A stretch of DNA of 64,000 nt from Tupaia tana (taxonomy: Eukaryota > Chordata > Mammalia > Scandentia > Tupaiidae), in NCBI GenBank assembly GCA_026018925.1, contig JAKSZU010000009.1:71102949-71166948 (forward strand), given 5' to 3'. This document shows, in pieces, positions 1 through 11,183 of the stretch. The notes under the pieces were generated by a model. The model saw nothing but the letters and a program-made list of their open reading frames with translations. It ran no database searches and was not told the DNA's origin. Made by a program: the position numbers and the translations under genes. The first letter of the stretch is position 1. Every line of letters begins with the position of its first letter.

Positions 1-108
1 GCTGCTACCCCTGACCTCATGATGGACCTTGGACCCTAGAAGGAGATAAAAACATTAAACATGCTCAAATTTTACATTGTAAGTTGTACTATGAAGGGAA
101 CAGGGGTA

Positions 109-350
109 GGGCCAGCCCATGGCCTGGTAATTAAGGTGGATCCTATATGGCCAACTTTGTGGTTCAAGTCTCAGACCTAGCAAATTGAACATGCTGAGCA
201 TGTGCACATGTGTGCCCAGAACCTGAAAGGAGAAAGAGATGAAGAAGGGATTGTAGGTATGACCATGTCCCACAGGAGGCTGCTTTTTCAAGCTTTCTCT
301 CCCTCTTTGTCTCTCTCTGAGCATGTGCCCTCTGGCAAATAAAAAAAAAA
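109..350 (+). repeat. SINE-A (tRNA-derived), old full-length copy
   Basis: Starts GGGCCAGC, has a decayed tRNA-like head with GGTTCAAGTC as B box, the body AGAAGGGATTG, a CT-rich stretch, GTGCCCTCTGGCAA and a 10-A tail. Confidence 0.85.
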
Positions 351-969
351 GGAAGAAGAAAGAGGTGTTTAAAAATGACTAATAGGGGCATCATTTCAAT
401 TTGGTAGGAGGGTGAGTTGAGTGAGAATGACAACAGTAATACCTTATGTATGTCTTTCTCTGTTGATTTGACTCTATGAAGATCTTGAGAGCTAGCTTTA
501 TTTCCTTAATTCTTTCATGGAAAGTTCATTCATTTCTTAGAAGGCAGATTTTTGTGGCTTAATAAAGCTCTTCCTCATTGAGTCACCTTAGAAATTGCAT
601 TTACAGTTGTTTGTCAAATCAATTTTATGTTATTTTTCTGTCCAGGATATTAATTATACATATGTAGAATTAAGTGAAACATTTAGATTTGATGCTTTGC
701 TTTTGTAATGAAAGGACAAAAATACTCTGTGTGTAAGTTCAATAATTATCAGCTCTTATGAAGAAAGAAACTAGTATTGATTCAACTGCTACTCCTGCTG
801 TGAAATTTCTTCTTAGTGGTTTTTAGTTTGTAGAGATTAAGATTGGCTTGTTTGTGTTTTCTTCTAGGCAAAAATAAAATAACATGATTCTTTCCTTTCC
901 ACCAAAATACTTGCACACCTATGAACAAGGTAGCTAAGTGGAAAACTAACAAATAAAGATGGTCTTGAT

Positions 970-1110
970 TGTCAAGGTGTCTGGTTCAAGTCATGATTTT
1001 GTCACTGAGTAGATTTATGACTTCTGTTTTCCTCGGCTATAAAATGAGTCTAATGCACAATTCACCTTGAAGCATCCCTATGAGGGTCCAGTCGATTACA
1101 TGTAAAAAGT
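970..1110 (+). repeat. MIR fragment
   Basis: Matches the MIR core pattern: loss-worn TTCAAGTCATG, TTTGTCACTGAGTAG, TTCTGTTTTCCTC and ATAAAATGAG in the right order. Ancient tRNA-derived mammalian SINE. Confidence 0.65.
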
Positions 1111-2116
1111 TGAGGTGTGGCCGACGGCTAGTAATAAAATGATTACTAAGCAGAACGTTCAGCCTCTATTTTGGAGGGCAGAATGAGAAAAAAATTACTT
1201 GGGCAGTTTATGAATTTGTATGGTTTGAAACAGAAATGTCATTTTGTCTTTAGGTCACTGAAATCTGTATGACAGGAGTTTCATTTGCAAATGAAAGTCT
1301 TGCACAAGGAGGATTTTTTCCCCCCACACAGCCCAAATAGGCTAGATTGATTGAGACAGCTCTTTGCAGAAATCGTGAAACATCAACTTCTCTCTAGATA
1401 TTACTAACTTTGACTTGTTTTTTTCAGTGAGTTTCAATTCGTATAGTCTTCATATGTACTAGAAGACTACAAGTGAAGATGAATGAATGAATGTACATAT
1501 GCGTTTTTTCCCAACTTGGAACCTTTTCTACCTTCTTCTCTTGAGCAATTTATTTATGACCCTTCCTGTTTTGAAAAGAAAGTAAAGGTTTCTCTCTTGT
1601 ATTTTTCCTCCTGATTGTCTTTTTTTTTTTTTTTGTGCTTTGTTGGTTTGCCTTTACTTTGAAAGGGCAAGGATCCCTACCAGCTCCTTGAGGATCAGAA
1701 GAATATCAATCAGCTTCACAGCTGGAAGTGGAATGACCTACAATAAAGCTTTAAGCTTTTTTCCTCCTGCCACTAACTACTCCCTATTTTTTCTTGCTTG
1801 TGAAAAGGGAGTTTGGTTTTCCTTTTCATGACAAAGGAGGGATTAAAATTAAGGAGCTGTATATACTCTGAAGTAGCAACAGGAAAAAAAGAGGAAATCA
1901 GTAGCAATCCTCAATTCTTTAATCTGTCAATGTTGTCCTCTCAGTCTTGTCCCCCATTCTTGTGTCTCTCTCTTGTTCATTCCCAGGGTTGTCAGTATAC
2001 CTAGCAATGCCTGACTAAGGAATGGACTGTGTTAATTGTTGGCAAAAGGTCATTGGAGACCCCTGTGAGTATGTTCTCCTGTGTCTACACTTTGTAAGAA
2101 GAGGAGGGTGATGATA

Positions 2117-2192
2117 ATGTTGATAACTCATTCTCTGTTCTAGGCACTGCTTTAAGCGCTTTCATTCCTATTTGAAGATAAACAATCTGAGG
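2117..2192 (-). repeat. MIR 3' fragment
   Basis: GTTCTAGGCACTGCTTTAAGCGCTTT is the reverse complement of the MIR 3' part (AAGCGCTTAGAACAGTGCCT type). Confidence 0.7.
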
Positions 2193-2196
2193 TGGG

Positions 2197-2356
2197 TTTT
2201 TTTTTGGTCATGATCCTTATGCCTCAGTCTCTTGAGTAGCTGGGGCTATAGGCACCCAGCTTTTTAGGGTGAGCTGACAAATCAAACCCAGGCCTCCCAT
2301 GTGGCCTCAGCCTGCCAATAGCAGCGTCAGTTAGTGCACGTTACTGTGACTGGGCC
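2197..2356 (-). repeat. Old SINE with 7SL/Alu-like segment fused to a tRNA-like segment
   Basis: ATGCCTCAGTCTCTTGAG followed by TAGCTGGGGCTATAGGCACC is the antisense signature of a 7SL RNA (Alu domain) derived element. The adjoining AAACCCAGGCCTCCCATG looks like an antisense tRNA-type B box. In sense order this is a tRNA-like head followed by a 7SL part. Confidence 0.7.
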
Positions 2357-2398
2357 AAAACTGAATTCTTTAAAGTTTTTTTTAATTTTAATTTTTTT

Positions 2399-2620
2399 TA
2401 GGTTTTTGCCATAGGGCAAATGATTTTACAGGAGAGAGACAGTGAGAAAGTGAGAAATCACGCCCCATTGAGGATGGCAATTCTGCCACCATACTCCTCT
2501 TGGTTTTTGCAGCACACACACATGTGCTCAGTATGATTTTCAAGCTGCTGGGTCTGGGACTTGAACCAGAGTTGGCCAAGTGGGATCAGCACCTTAACCA
2601 CCATGCCACCTGCTAGCCCT
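2399..2620 (-). repeat. SINE-A
   Basis: Antisense copy: TTTTGCCATAGGGCAAATG, GTGAGAAATCACGCCCC and TTGAACCAGAGTTGGCC, then CACCTGCTAGCCC at the head end. Confidence 0.85.
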
Positions 2621-2649
2621 CAAACTGATGTTTTAAAGACCAACTTTTT

Positions 2650-2946
2650 TTATAATTATTTTATTTTATTCATTTGTTTATTTATTTATTTTTAGTTTGA
2701 CCAGAGAGAGACAGAGGGTGAGAATGAGAGAAAGAGGAAGTGAGAAAGCAAGCCACCAGATTCAGGACTCGAACCCTGGTCAGCCATGTGGGAGTGTCCA
2801 GCACCTTAACCACCACGCCACCTGCTGGTCCCTTTTTTTAAAATAATTATTTATTTTATTTTATTCATTTGTTTATTTATTTTTTTTAGTTTGACCAGAG
2901 AGAGACAGAGGGTGAGGATGAGAAAAAGAGGAAGTGAGAAAGCAAG
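2650..2946 (-). repeat. Dimeric short-form SINE-A with one TSD
   Basis: A complete short-form copy (2650-2832) is joined directly to a second copy (2833-2946) that has lost its tRNA head. Both carry ATTCATTTGTTTATTTAT and TTTGACCAGAGAGAGACAG. The pair is bounded by TAAAGACCAACTT on the left (around 2635) and TAAAGAACAACTT on the right (around 2948), so both monomers probably inserted together. Confidence 0.75.
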
Positions 2947-3465
2947 GTAAAGAACAACTTCTATAATGTTATTGACTTAGGCCATGTTGCTATAAAGAGG
3001 CTCACCCAAGATGTGAACTCATTTCTTTGTAGTCTCAAAGCCTTGATTAATAGAATTACATTCATGTTAATAATTCACTTAGCTAACAATTATGACTATG
3101 CATTAAAAGTTCAAAGATGACCAAGCTACTGTCTTTGCCTTTGAGTTGCTCATAGTCTAGTAGGAGGAAGCATTTGTACAATCTAATTACAAGACAGTGT
3201 GACAGAAATCTTGGAAGTGCATGCAAAGCTATGGAAGCACAGAGATCTCTTCTTTTGATTATATATTGGAGAGATTTGAGTAGCTCTGATTGACTAGTTT
3301 TACATTTTGTGATGGACTAGCAAGCATTTGGGGCATAGGCAACAGCACTGATGAAACCAGAGAGACATGCAGGCATTTCACTCACTCATGCAGTGTTCAG
3401 TGTGTAGTTGAGGCTGTTGCCTGCTGAAGGGATCAAGTTGGGGAGTTAGGTTGGCACTAAGTTTT

Positions 3466-3556
3466 TGAGAGGTTTTTGCTGTAGGGCGTGTGCACTCGCC
3501 AGAAAGACAGAGAGAGACAGAGAGACAGAAAGCGAGAAATCACCCCCTAGGGGGGA
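3466..3556 (-). repeat. SINE-A, 5'-truncated, young
   Basis: Only the 3' 90 bases are present (GAGAGGTTTTTGCTGTAGGG through GAAATCACCCCCTAGGGGGG). Flanked by a 16-base direct repeat GTTGGCACTAAGTTTT at 3450-3465 and 3558-3573. Confidence 0.9.
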
Positions 3557-3759
3557 AGTTGGCACTAAGTTTTGAAAGATCTCATAGCAATGCTAAGAAT
3601 TTGGCCTTGACCCTAGAAGCATTAATGAACCAGTAAACATCTTTCAGTCAGGGAATGACATGATATGGCCTGCCAAGACTTAATCACAATGGCAATAAAA
3701 TGTAGTCAGGAAAACCTTTGATGAGACTAATATAATAAAGAGGATAAGAGAGAGTGAGA

Positions 3760-4011
3760 GGGACCTGCAGATGGTATAATGATTTTGTCACTGGACTCCC
3801 ACGTAGTACTGCAATTCAAGTCCTGGACCCAGTGGCTCAAAACTCATGCCAGGCATATGTGCATCCATGCTCAAAATCCTGAGAGGAGAATGGGGGAGAA
3901 GGGATTGCACTATGGCCATCTTCCCCAGGGAGAGATTTTTAGCTTTCTGTCTCTCTCTGTCTCTCCAGTGAGCACACGCACCCTATAACAAAAATTTCAC
4001 TCTTAAAAAAA
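3760..4011 (+). repeat. SINE-A
   Basis: GGACCTGCAGATGGTATAATG head, ATTCAAGTCCTGGACCC B box region, ACGCACCCTATAACAAAAAT end and an A tail. Confidence 0.9.
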
Positions 4012-4086
4012 AGAGATAGTGAGCAGTGATATGGATAGCAAGGTTTGAGAAATCGACACATGAGGATTGATAAGTTAGTTTAAGGT

Positions 4087-4380
4087 TTTTTTTTTTTTTT
4101 TTTTTTTTTTGTGGGCTGGCCCTTAGCATGGTGATTATAGTGGCTTGATCCCACATGGCTGACTGTGTATTTCAGGTCCCATATCCTGTAGCTTAAGAAA
4201 TAAGACAAGTGTGTGTGCATGTGTCCCCAAAATCCTGAAAGGGGAAGTAGAGGAGAAGGCTATTGTAATGTGACCATCCCCGTGGGATGTTCTTTGTCAC
4301 TTTCTTTCTCTCTCTCTCTGTTTCTCTTTCCTCCAGCAACTGCACACACCCTCTAGTAAATTAAGACAAAAATTTTAAAG
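4087..4380 (+). repeat. T-run followed by SINE-A
   Basis: A homopolymer of about 24 T (4087-4110) precedes an old SINE-A (4113-4380) with GGGCTGGCCCTTAGCATGG as head and CACACCCTCTAGTAAATT as end. Confidence 0.8.
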
Positions 4381-4988
4381 GTTCTTCCAAAATTTTTTAA
4401 ATTTTAGCATAGACATCAGATGGCGTTTCCTTTTATTGGGATGAGGAAACCAAGAAGACAATCAAGCTGAGGGTGAAGGACAGATGATAAGTTGTCTTTT
4501 GGACATGTAAATTAAAGTGTATTTGAGACATTTAGTGAAGGGAAATATCCAATAAGCAGATGACTAATGATCTATATTTTTAACCAACTAGAAATAGATT
4601 TGAGTCTGAAATTCATCAGAGGGACTCAGAATGGAGATAGCCATTTGTGAGTTATCAGCTAAGAAATGAAAATCAAATCAGTGAACTAGATGAAATCACA
4701 GAAGGAAATGAGTATTGAGGGGAATATTTGTATATTATGTACTCATTTTACCTGTCTTGGCTGTCTATAAATGGATTTTAATGGGTGGAGTAGTGTGGAA
4801 TGACTAATAATTACCAACATAGGAAGGTTTTTCTCTAGTCCTAAGGACTGAGAACACAGTCTGATATTTCTAGCAGACTGATCTAATTGCCAAGCCAACA
4901 TCCTATAGCTTCAATAGAATCTTTTAAAACCAAGTAACATTTCAAAACAACATGTTGCATCTAATAAATATACAATTTTCTTTTTCTT

Positions 4989-5242
4989 TTTTTTTTTTAA
5001 GAGAGATTTTTGCTATAGGACACATGTGCTCTCTTTAAAGATACAGAGAGACAAAGAGACAGAAATCACCCCCTTGTGGGATGGCCACATTGCAGTCCCT
5101 TCTCCTCCATTCTTCTTTTGGGACTTTGTGCGTGTATGCTCATATGCCTGGCCTGAATTTTAAGCCACTGAGTCTGAGACTTGAACTGTAGATAGCCATG
5201 TAGGAGTCTAGCAACATAACCATTACACCATCTACTGTTCCC
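4989..5242 (-). repeat. SINE-A
   Basis: Antisense copy from a T-rich tail and TTTTTGCTATAGGACACATG to ACCATCTACTGTTCCC. Confidence 0.9.
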
Positions 5243-5280
5243 CAATTTTATTTTTCAATTAAATATAAACCCAAAAAACA

Positions 5281-5533
5281 GGGACCAGCAGATGGCATAA
5301 TGGTTACGTGGCTGGACTCCCACACAGTCAACTACGGTTTGAGTCCTGTACCTGGAGAATTAAAACTTATGCTGAGTGCACGTGCATGTGTGCATACCCA
5401 AAATCCCAAGGGGGAGGATAAAGGAGAAGGGATTGCAGTGTGGCCATTCCCCCTTGTGGGGGGAGTGATTTCTTGCTTTCTGTCTTTCTGTCCAGCGAGT
5501 GCACATGCTCTATAGCAAAGATCACTCTTAAAA
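5281..5533 (+). repeat. SINE-A
   Basis: GGGACCAGCAGATGGCATAA head, TTTGAGTCCTG B box, CTCTATAGCAAAGATCACTC end and A tail. It stands 39 bases from an opposite-strand copy, so the two could pair in a transcript. Confidence 0.9.
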
Positions 5534-6174
5534 ACATATTCTAACTAAGAATCTGGTCTTCCATTAGACCAGAATTAGAATTGTATTTGCACATTCCATT
5601 GTGGAGGCCTACCTTCCAAGGTCTTGTGATGAGGAGGTGGTAAAAGAAGCTTAGCTTTCTTATGTATAAAGTGTGCGGAACTTTTGGTAAATTTGAATTT
5701 GTGTCGGGGGTAAGTCCACTATATTTCCATGTCTGTTCTGTTACTGGTCACTAGGAATGTAGTGATATGTCATTACTTTTTCTAGTATTCCAGACAAATT
5801 TAAATGAAATATACTATCTTTCAAAAGGCACAGTATATTGTACTCAGTAATGGTTGGCAAATCAGTGCTAGTAGACATGCCATATTGTTATTTTCCTATT
5901 CCTATCATACATAAAGACATTTATGCACATTAAATATGAGACAGGCAATACAATTGGTTGAAATTGCTGGAAATGAATACCCCCCCTCCAGCTCTGATGT
6001 GAGGACAGATATGATCATGACATTATTAACCCATTTTTATTATCCATATGAAATAGGGCAGGGAAACAAAATTTAGACTTTGTTCTATCTAGTGTTGTAA
6101 ATAGATCTGACTTCCAGTATTTGCATTATATACTTATGTGCATAATTTTAAATATTTGAATCTTGTAGGTTTTG

Positions 6175-6390
6175 GGAGGTAGTGTTATATAGTGGAAAGA
6201 GCATAGGATTTGGAGACTCATATGCCCTGGGCTTGAATCCAGGATTTTGCCATTCCCTAGCTGAGTGAGTTCGATAAGATTGTCATCTTCATTGTTGTTG
6301 TTTTTGTTTCCTGAGTACCAATCTCTTAGTATTTTTGTGAGGCTTAAGCGAAATAGTAAATGTAAAATGTCAAGTTCAACCTACTTGGTA
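6175..6390 (+). repeat. MIR
   Basis: Order of ATAGTGGAAAGAGCATAGGA, GGGCTTGAATCCAGG, GCCATTCCCTAGCTGAGTGA and GTGAGGCTTAAGCGAAATAG follows the MIR consensus. Confidence 0.8.
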
Positions 6391-6477
6391 TCCTGTTTTT
6401 CTCCTTCCACTTAACATGCATTAGCCATTTCCTAAAATATCTTCTGTTAAACCTTAATATTACAAAAATGCTTGTTC

Positions 6478-6668
6478 AGGCCAGTTCCATGACCAGATAT
6501 TTAAGGCAGCTGGATCCCACATGTCTGATTTCACAGTGCAAATCCTGAACCTAGCAGCTTGAAAAACATGCCAGGTACATGAATGTGCATGTCTAAAAAT
6601 CCTGAAAGGAAAGAGAAATGGAGTAGAAGGACTGGTAGCTGAAAGGTAGCCAAAACAAAACAAAAACA
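6478..6668 (+). repeat. SINE-A, decayed
   Basis: Weak head (GATATTTAAGGCAGCTGG), CTTGAAAAACATGCCAGG and AATCCTGAAAGGAAAGAG. The CT-rich 3' part is lost. Confidence 0.65.
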
Positions 6669-7034
6669 CTAAAATTATGTATATATGCTTTTCTATAAAA
6701 AGTGCTCATTAATCATCTGAATTTGTGAAATGCTATATATACTGTTATAGTTCCCTCTTGGGGAGCTGCAGTGGACATTATCATATTTAATGATGCTGAA
6801 AAACCATGTCATGAACAAACCATTTTTTTGTTGTGTAACCTTTTAAATCTAGCATTTTCTAAATTTATTTTATCATTGTGCATTTCTCTTGGACCACCTA
6901 TTAATAGCTCATGTTATAGATATGGATACATTTTAGAAAAGGTGAATTTAGTTATCAGGACCAGGTGCTATTCCATATCTAAGTGTTCATTGAACCACAA
7001 TGACCATTATACCTTTCTGTGGATTAAATAATAC

Positions 7035-7250
7035 TAACTGGTTTAGACAGGATTAGAGTTCAGGAGAACTGAGTTTCAATTGCTGTACTGCCATTTGTAG
7101 TTGTGTGACCCTGACTAGTGTCTAATGTCTACATGTGCAGGTCTCAGTGTCCTGATCTATACAATAACACCTTTTCTATCTACTTTACAAGATAACTAGA
7201 AGAAGCCATGAGAAATACTTGTGAAAACAACTTGGAAAATTAAAAATGCT
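7035..7250 (+). repeat. MIR
   Basis: CTGAGTTTCAATTGCTGTAC, GTAGTTGTGTGACCCTGAC and CTCAGTGTCCTGATCTATAC match the MIR core. Confidence 0.75.
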
Positions 7251-9399
7251 GTCAGTGAAAAGTTGTACTGCTACTAGTCTAGGAAAAGCAATTGGATGGG
7301 GTAGTGCGTGTGGATTAAGGTGGTCTAGAGGTTGAGCCCTGCTACTTCCTTTTCTCATTGAGCAAACTTGCACCACAGCAGCTAACTGTGAGAAAACAGT
7401 TCCAGCTCTTGAGTTTCATAATAATTACGATTCCCAGGTGAATGTGCCTGAATGTCAGTGACTCCATCTTTTGTCAATGTTCTTGGACTTGGTTATAAAA
7501 GCCATTTCATAATACAGTATGTAGGTTAGCAACATGTACCTATGACTGCTGCTGAATGTTCAATACTGAATTATAATTATGGTGCACAATGGAAAAAAGA
7601 TTGTTCGGGTTTAATTAATAGGCTCTTTTCATACAGTTCAACTTTCTTTGTGTCCACCTATAATATTATATATTTCTTTTCTATTAGGAAACATTAGGGA
7701 AGTGATGTTGCTTTAAAATTAAACACTATGTAAAGGATGAAAAATATCTTGAGTTTCTGTTTTAATGCTATTTTTTCAGTTGTTTTATTAAGTGATATTA
7801 AGGGAGACAGTTGTGTAACTCATTTCCTTATTGTGTCTGGAAAAACTTATGTGGGACTTTGAATAAGTCATGTGAAAGTTCAGAAAGATTAAAACCATGT
7901 TTTCTATAGTCTTAAGGTCATTTTATACAACAGAACTATATCTCAGTATTCTTATTATTGAACTTTTCTGCTTTTGAAAATAAAAATATTTCATTCATGA
8001 TTTTTACTATTGCAGCTGAAAATTTTACATCCCTTTCCTATCATGAAATGTTAGAGGCATTTAGACATTAGTTTTAAGTTTGCTGTTTAAATATTATAAA
8101 TACTAATTTTCCAGTTCCATAAGAAAACTAGTTTTAAGGAAGTCTTTTTTCATCATATGAGATAGTGTTCCTGACAATAGAGATAAATAAACTGCCTTCA
8201 TCATAAAATACTTCTTCCTTTACTTGATGTACAGAAGCACTTGTGACACAAAATTGGCAGAAAATGTGCCATACCCTTTTTTCTATCTTTTTTAAAGTCA
8301 GGAAGTTTTCACTTTATCCTTAAAATAAATCATGTCTTAGAGGTTTTTAAAACAAAACCAATAACTAGCTTTATTTTCCCTACAGAAGCAGTTTAAAGAC
8401 AGTAGAAATAATATTTTATAAGTTCAATTTGAATGTCAGAATTCTAAAATCATATCTTTAAAGATAAAATTGAGAACATATTTTGTAAGCTTTGAGTTTT
8501 TTCTCAGTACAATATTGTTCCAGAAACCACATTAGAATGTCATATTGATTTTTTCCTTTTCTTTTTGTCATATTGATTTTGAGACCTATTGTCTTTGGCG
8601 TTGTTGTTAAGGGATATTATAAACCATATTTAGAACCATACAAATAGCAAAATGAATTTAGTTGAATCTGTACTGGCTTTATAGTGGGTATACTAATAAT
8701 TATGTTATCTTCTTTTGTCCAAAAGACCATAGCAATGAAAACCATGTTTTACCTTGTACATACATAATTGGATGAGATCACCAGATGCTGATGTTAAGAA
8801 CACATCATCAGGAAAAGTTGAAAAGAGCTGCATGGAAAAATACTAGAACTAATTAGCTATGTCAAAAACCATATGACCAAGTATAGAGGAGAAAAATAGA
8901 TTTTGACCATGAACTGACCTCAAGTCATTTAATAATGGAAAGAAACAGCAAGATGGCCCTCTTCAAGTTTTCTTAGGTTTTTTATAATAGCAGAAATACC
9001 TTGGAAATTGCCACATCATGGTTAGAATTTGAAAACTCATCTTTGATTAATTTTGCTTCTCTTGACATTTTACTGTAATTTTCAAACTTACAGAAAAGCT
9101 GAAGAAATTATACCATGAACACCTATGTAGCCACTGCCTAGATTTTACAATATACATTTTTGTATATTTGCTTTATCACATCACTGTCCATGTCTTCATT
9201 CTACTATTAATCCATTATTCTATCTTATTGTTTTAAGGTATTACATATTTCAAAGTTAGTTTTACACATATAGTAATTTTAGTCCTGAACACTTAAACAT
9301 ATATATCACTAACTAGAGTTAAATATTGGTTTAGGTTTCTTTTTTGAGAGAAAATTTACATTCAGTGAAATATACAGATTCTAAGTGTAGCATTTGATT

Positions 9400-9644
9400 T
9401 TTTTTTCTATTTTTAAATTTGCTATAGGTTGCAGATGCTTGCTGGAGAGAGAAAGAGAGAGGAAAAGGGAAAGTGAGAAATCACTCCCAGGGGAGATGGC
9501 CATGCCACAATTCCTTCTCGTCCATCTCGGCACGCATGCACACATACCTGGCATGATTTTCAAGTGGCTGGATCCAGGCCTAAAACCATGCTGTTGGCCA
9601 TGTGGGATCCAACAGCCCTAACTACTATGCCACTTACTTGGTCC
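9400..9644 (-). repeat. SINE-A
   Basis: Antisense: AAATTTGCTATAGGTTGCAG, GTGAGAAATCACTCCC, GATCCAGGCCTAAAACC and CACTTACTTGGTCC. Confidence 0.8.
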
Positions 9645-9700
9645 AAGCACTTGATAAATTTGACAAATGCATCCACTTGTAATATAGAAACCTTGTTAAG

Positions 9701-9985
9701 GGCTGGCACCATAGCATAGTGGTTAAGTGTTATGCACAGAATGCCAGATCCCACATGGCCAATTGTGGTTCAAATCATGGCCTCAGTTGCTTGAAAAACA
9801 TTCCAGGTGTGTGTGTATATGTACACACAGAATCCTGATGGGATGGAGAAATGTAGGAAAAAGGATTGCAGCATGACCAAATCCCGTTGGAGGAGTATTC
9901 TCTCTCTCTGGTGAGTCCACATGCTCATTGACAATAAAAACAAAACAAAACAAAACAAAGCAAAACAAAACAACAAGAACAAAAA
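9701..9985 (+). repeat. SINE-A with (AAAAC)n tail
   Basis: GGCTGGCACCATAGCATAGTG head, GTGGTTCAAATCATGG B box, CTCTCTGGTGAGTCCAC and a tail of AAAAC repeats at about 9938-9980. Confidence 0.8.
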
Positions 9986-10325
9986 AATCAAGATAAATAA
10001 CACTGCTGTCAGTTCAGAAAGTTCTCTTATGCTCTTTCTTAGTCAAGTCCTGATACCACATTCCTTATCCTCAGAGACAACCACTCTTGCGGTTATCATA
10101 GGCATTTTTTTTAATCATAGACTAATTTAGCTTGCTCTAGAATTTCATATAAATGGAATCACATAGCATGTACTCTTTGGCTAAGGCTTTTACTCATCAT
10201 AATGTTTTTGAGATTCATCTATGTTGTTTATATATCAGTAGTTTATTCTTTTTCATTGGTGAATAGTATCTATCCTATGGATGTACCACAGCTTGCTTAT
10301 CTACAATATTTTCCTATTGATGGAT

Positions 10326-10679
10326 GCTGGTGCCCTCTATATCTGGAGGTTCCACATCTGCAGATTCAACCTGCTGTAGACTGAAAATATTACATTAGTT
10401 CTATGTACTATGTGATTAGGCCAATAATGGTTGTAACTGTACTGAATATGTACATGTTTTTTTGTCACTATTCCCTGAACAATAAAATAACTGTTTATAT
10501 AGCACTTACACTATATCAGGTATTTTAAGTAACCTATATATGATTCAAAGTATATGGGAGGATATGCATAGGTTATTTGTAAGTACTATGCATTTTTTAT
10601 AAGGTATTTGAACATCCTCAGATTTTGCTATTCACCAGGATCATGGAACCAATTCCCTACAGATACCAGGGGATGACTG
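10326..10679 (+). mobile_element. Non-autonomous Tigger/MER2-like DNA transposon inside the L1
   Basis: Contains GTGCCCTCTATATCTGG, TCTGCAGATTCAACC, ATTATTCCCTGAACAATA-like and GGAACCAATTCCCTACAG, ending GGATGACTG|TA. Upstream CCTATTGATGGA and downstream TTTGGATTGTT rejoin as L1 sequence, so the element inserted in the L1. A second copy lies at 53803-54166. Confidence 0.8.
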
Positions 10680-10987
10680 TATTTGGATTGTTATCATTTT
10701 GGGACTATTAATGAATTAAGCTGTTGTGAAAAATAATTGTACATTTTTTTGGTGAATGTATGTTTTTCATGTGCATAATTGCCTACAAATAGAATTACTG
10801 GATCACAGGGTAGGTGTATGCATAGTTTTGTAAGAAACTACTAGATACTCTTCCAGTGATTGTACCATTTTATACTTCTACTAAAATATATGAGCATTCT
10901 GACCATCCTCATCACACCCAGGTATTGCCAATCTTTTTAACTCTCCTGGTGGATTCTTAACTGTCCTAGATTTCATCATGCTCATTT

Positions 10988-11183
10988 TCTTTTTCATGAG
11001 AGAGACTTATACACATATACAAATAGACAGGCAGCCCCATCAAGGACCTCATGTCATGAACTTTATCCCTCCCTGCAGACTTGCTGGCATGTATAGGTTG
11101 ACCAGGGAACCAGACCTATGACCTTCCATATGGATTCAGCATTACTAGAGCAGTGAGTTACCATTATGCCACTGGGCTGGCTC
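10988..11183 (-). repeat. SINE-B
   Basis: Antisense: CATGAGAGAGACTTATAC, CAGCCCCATCAAGGACCTCA, GGTTGACCAGGGAACCAGAC and CATTATGCCACTGGGCTGG. Similar layout in copies at 34280, 59165 and 59402. Confidence 0.65.

Larger units (their letters stand above)
3090..4710 (+). repeat. Ancient interspersed repeat, family not named, split by younger SINEs
   Basis: Segments such as GCTCATAGTCTAGTAGG, AGGGAATGACATGATATGG and TTTTGGACATGTAAATTAAA occur in this order in a widespread old mammalian repeat. I recognise the pattern but cannot assign the family without a library search. Confidence 0.4.
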
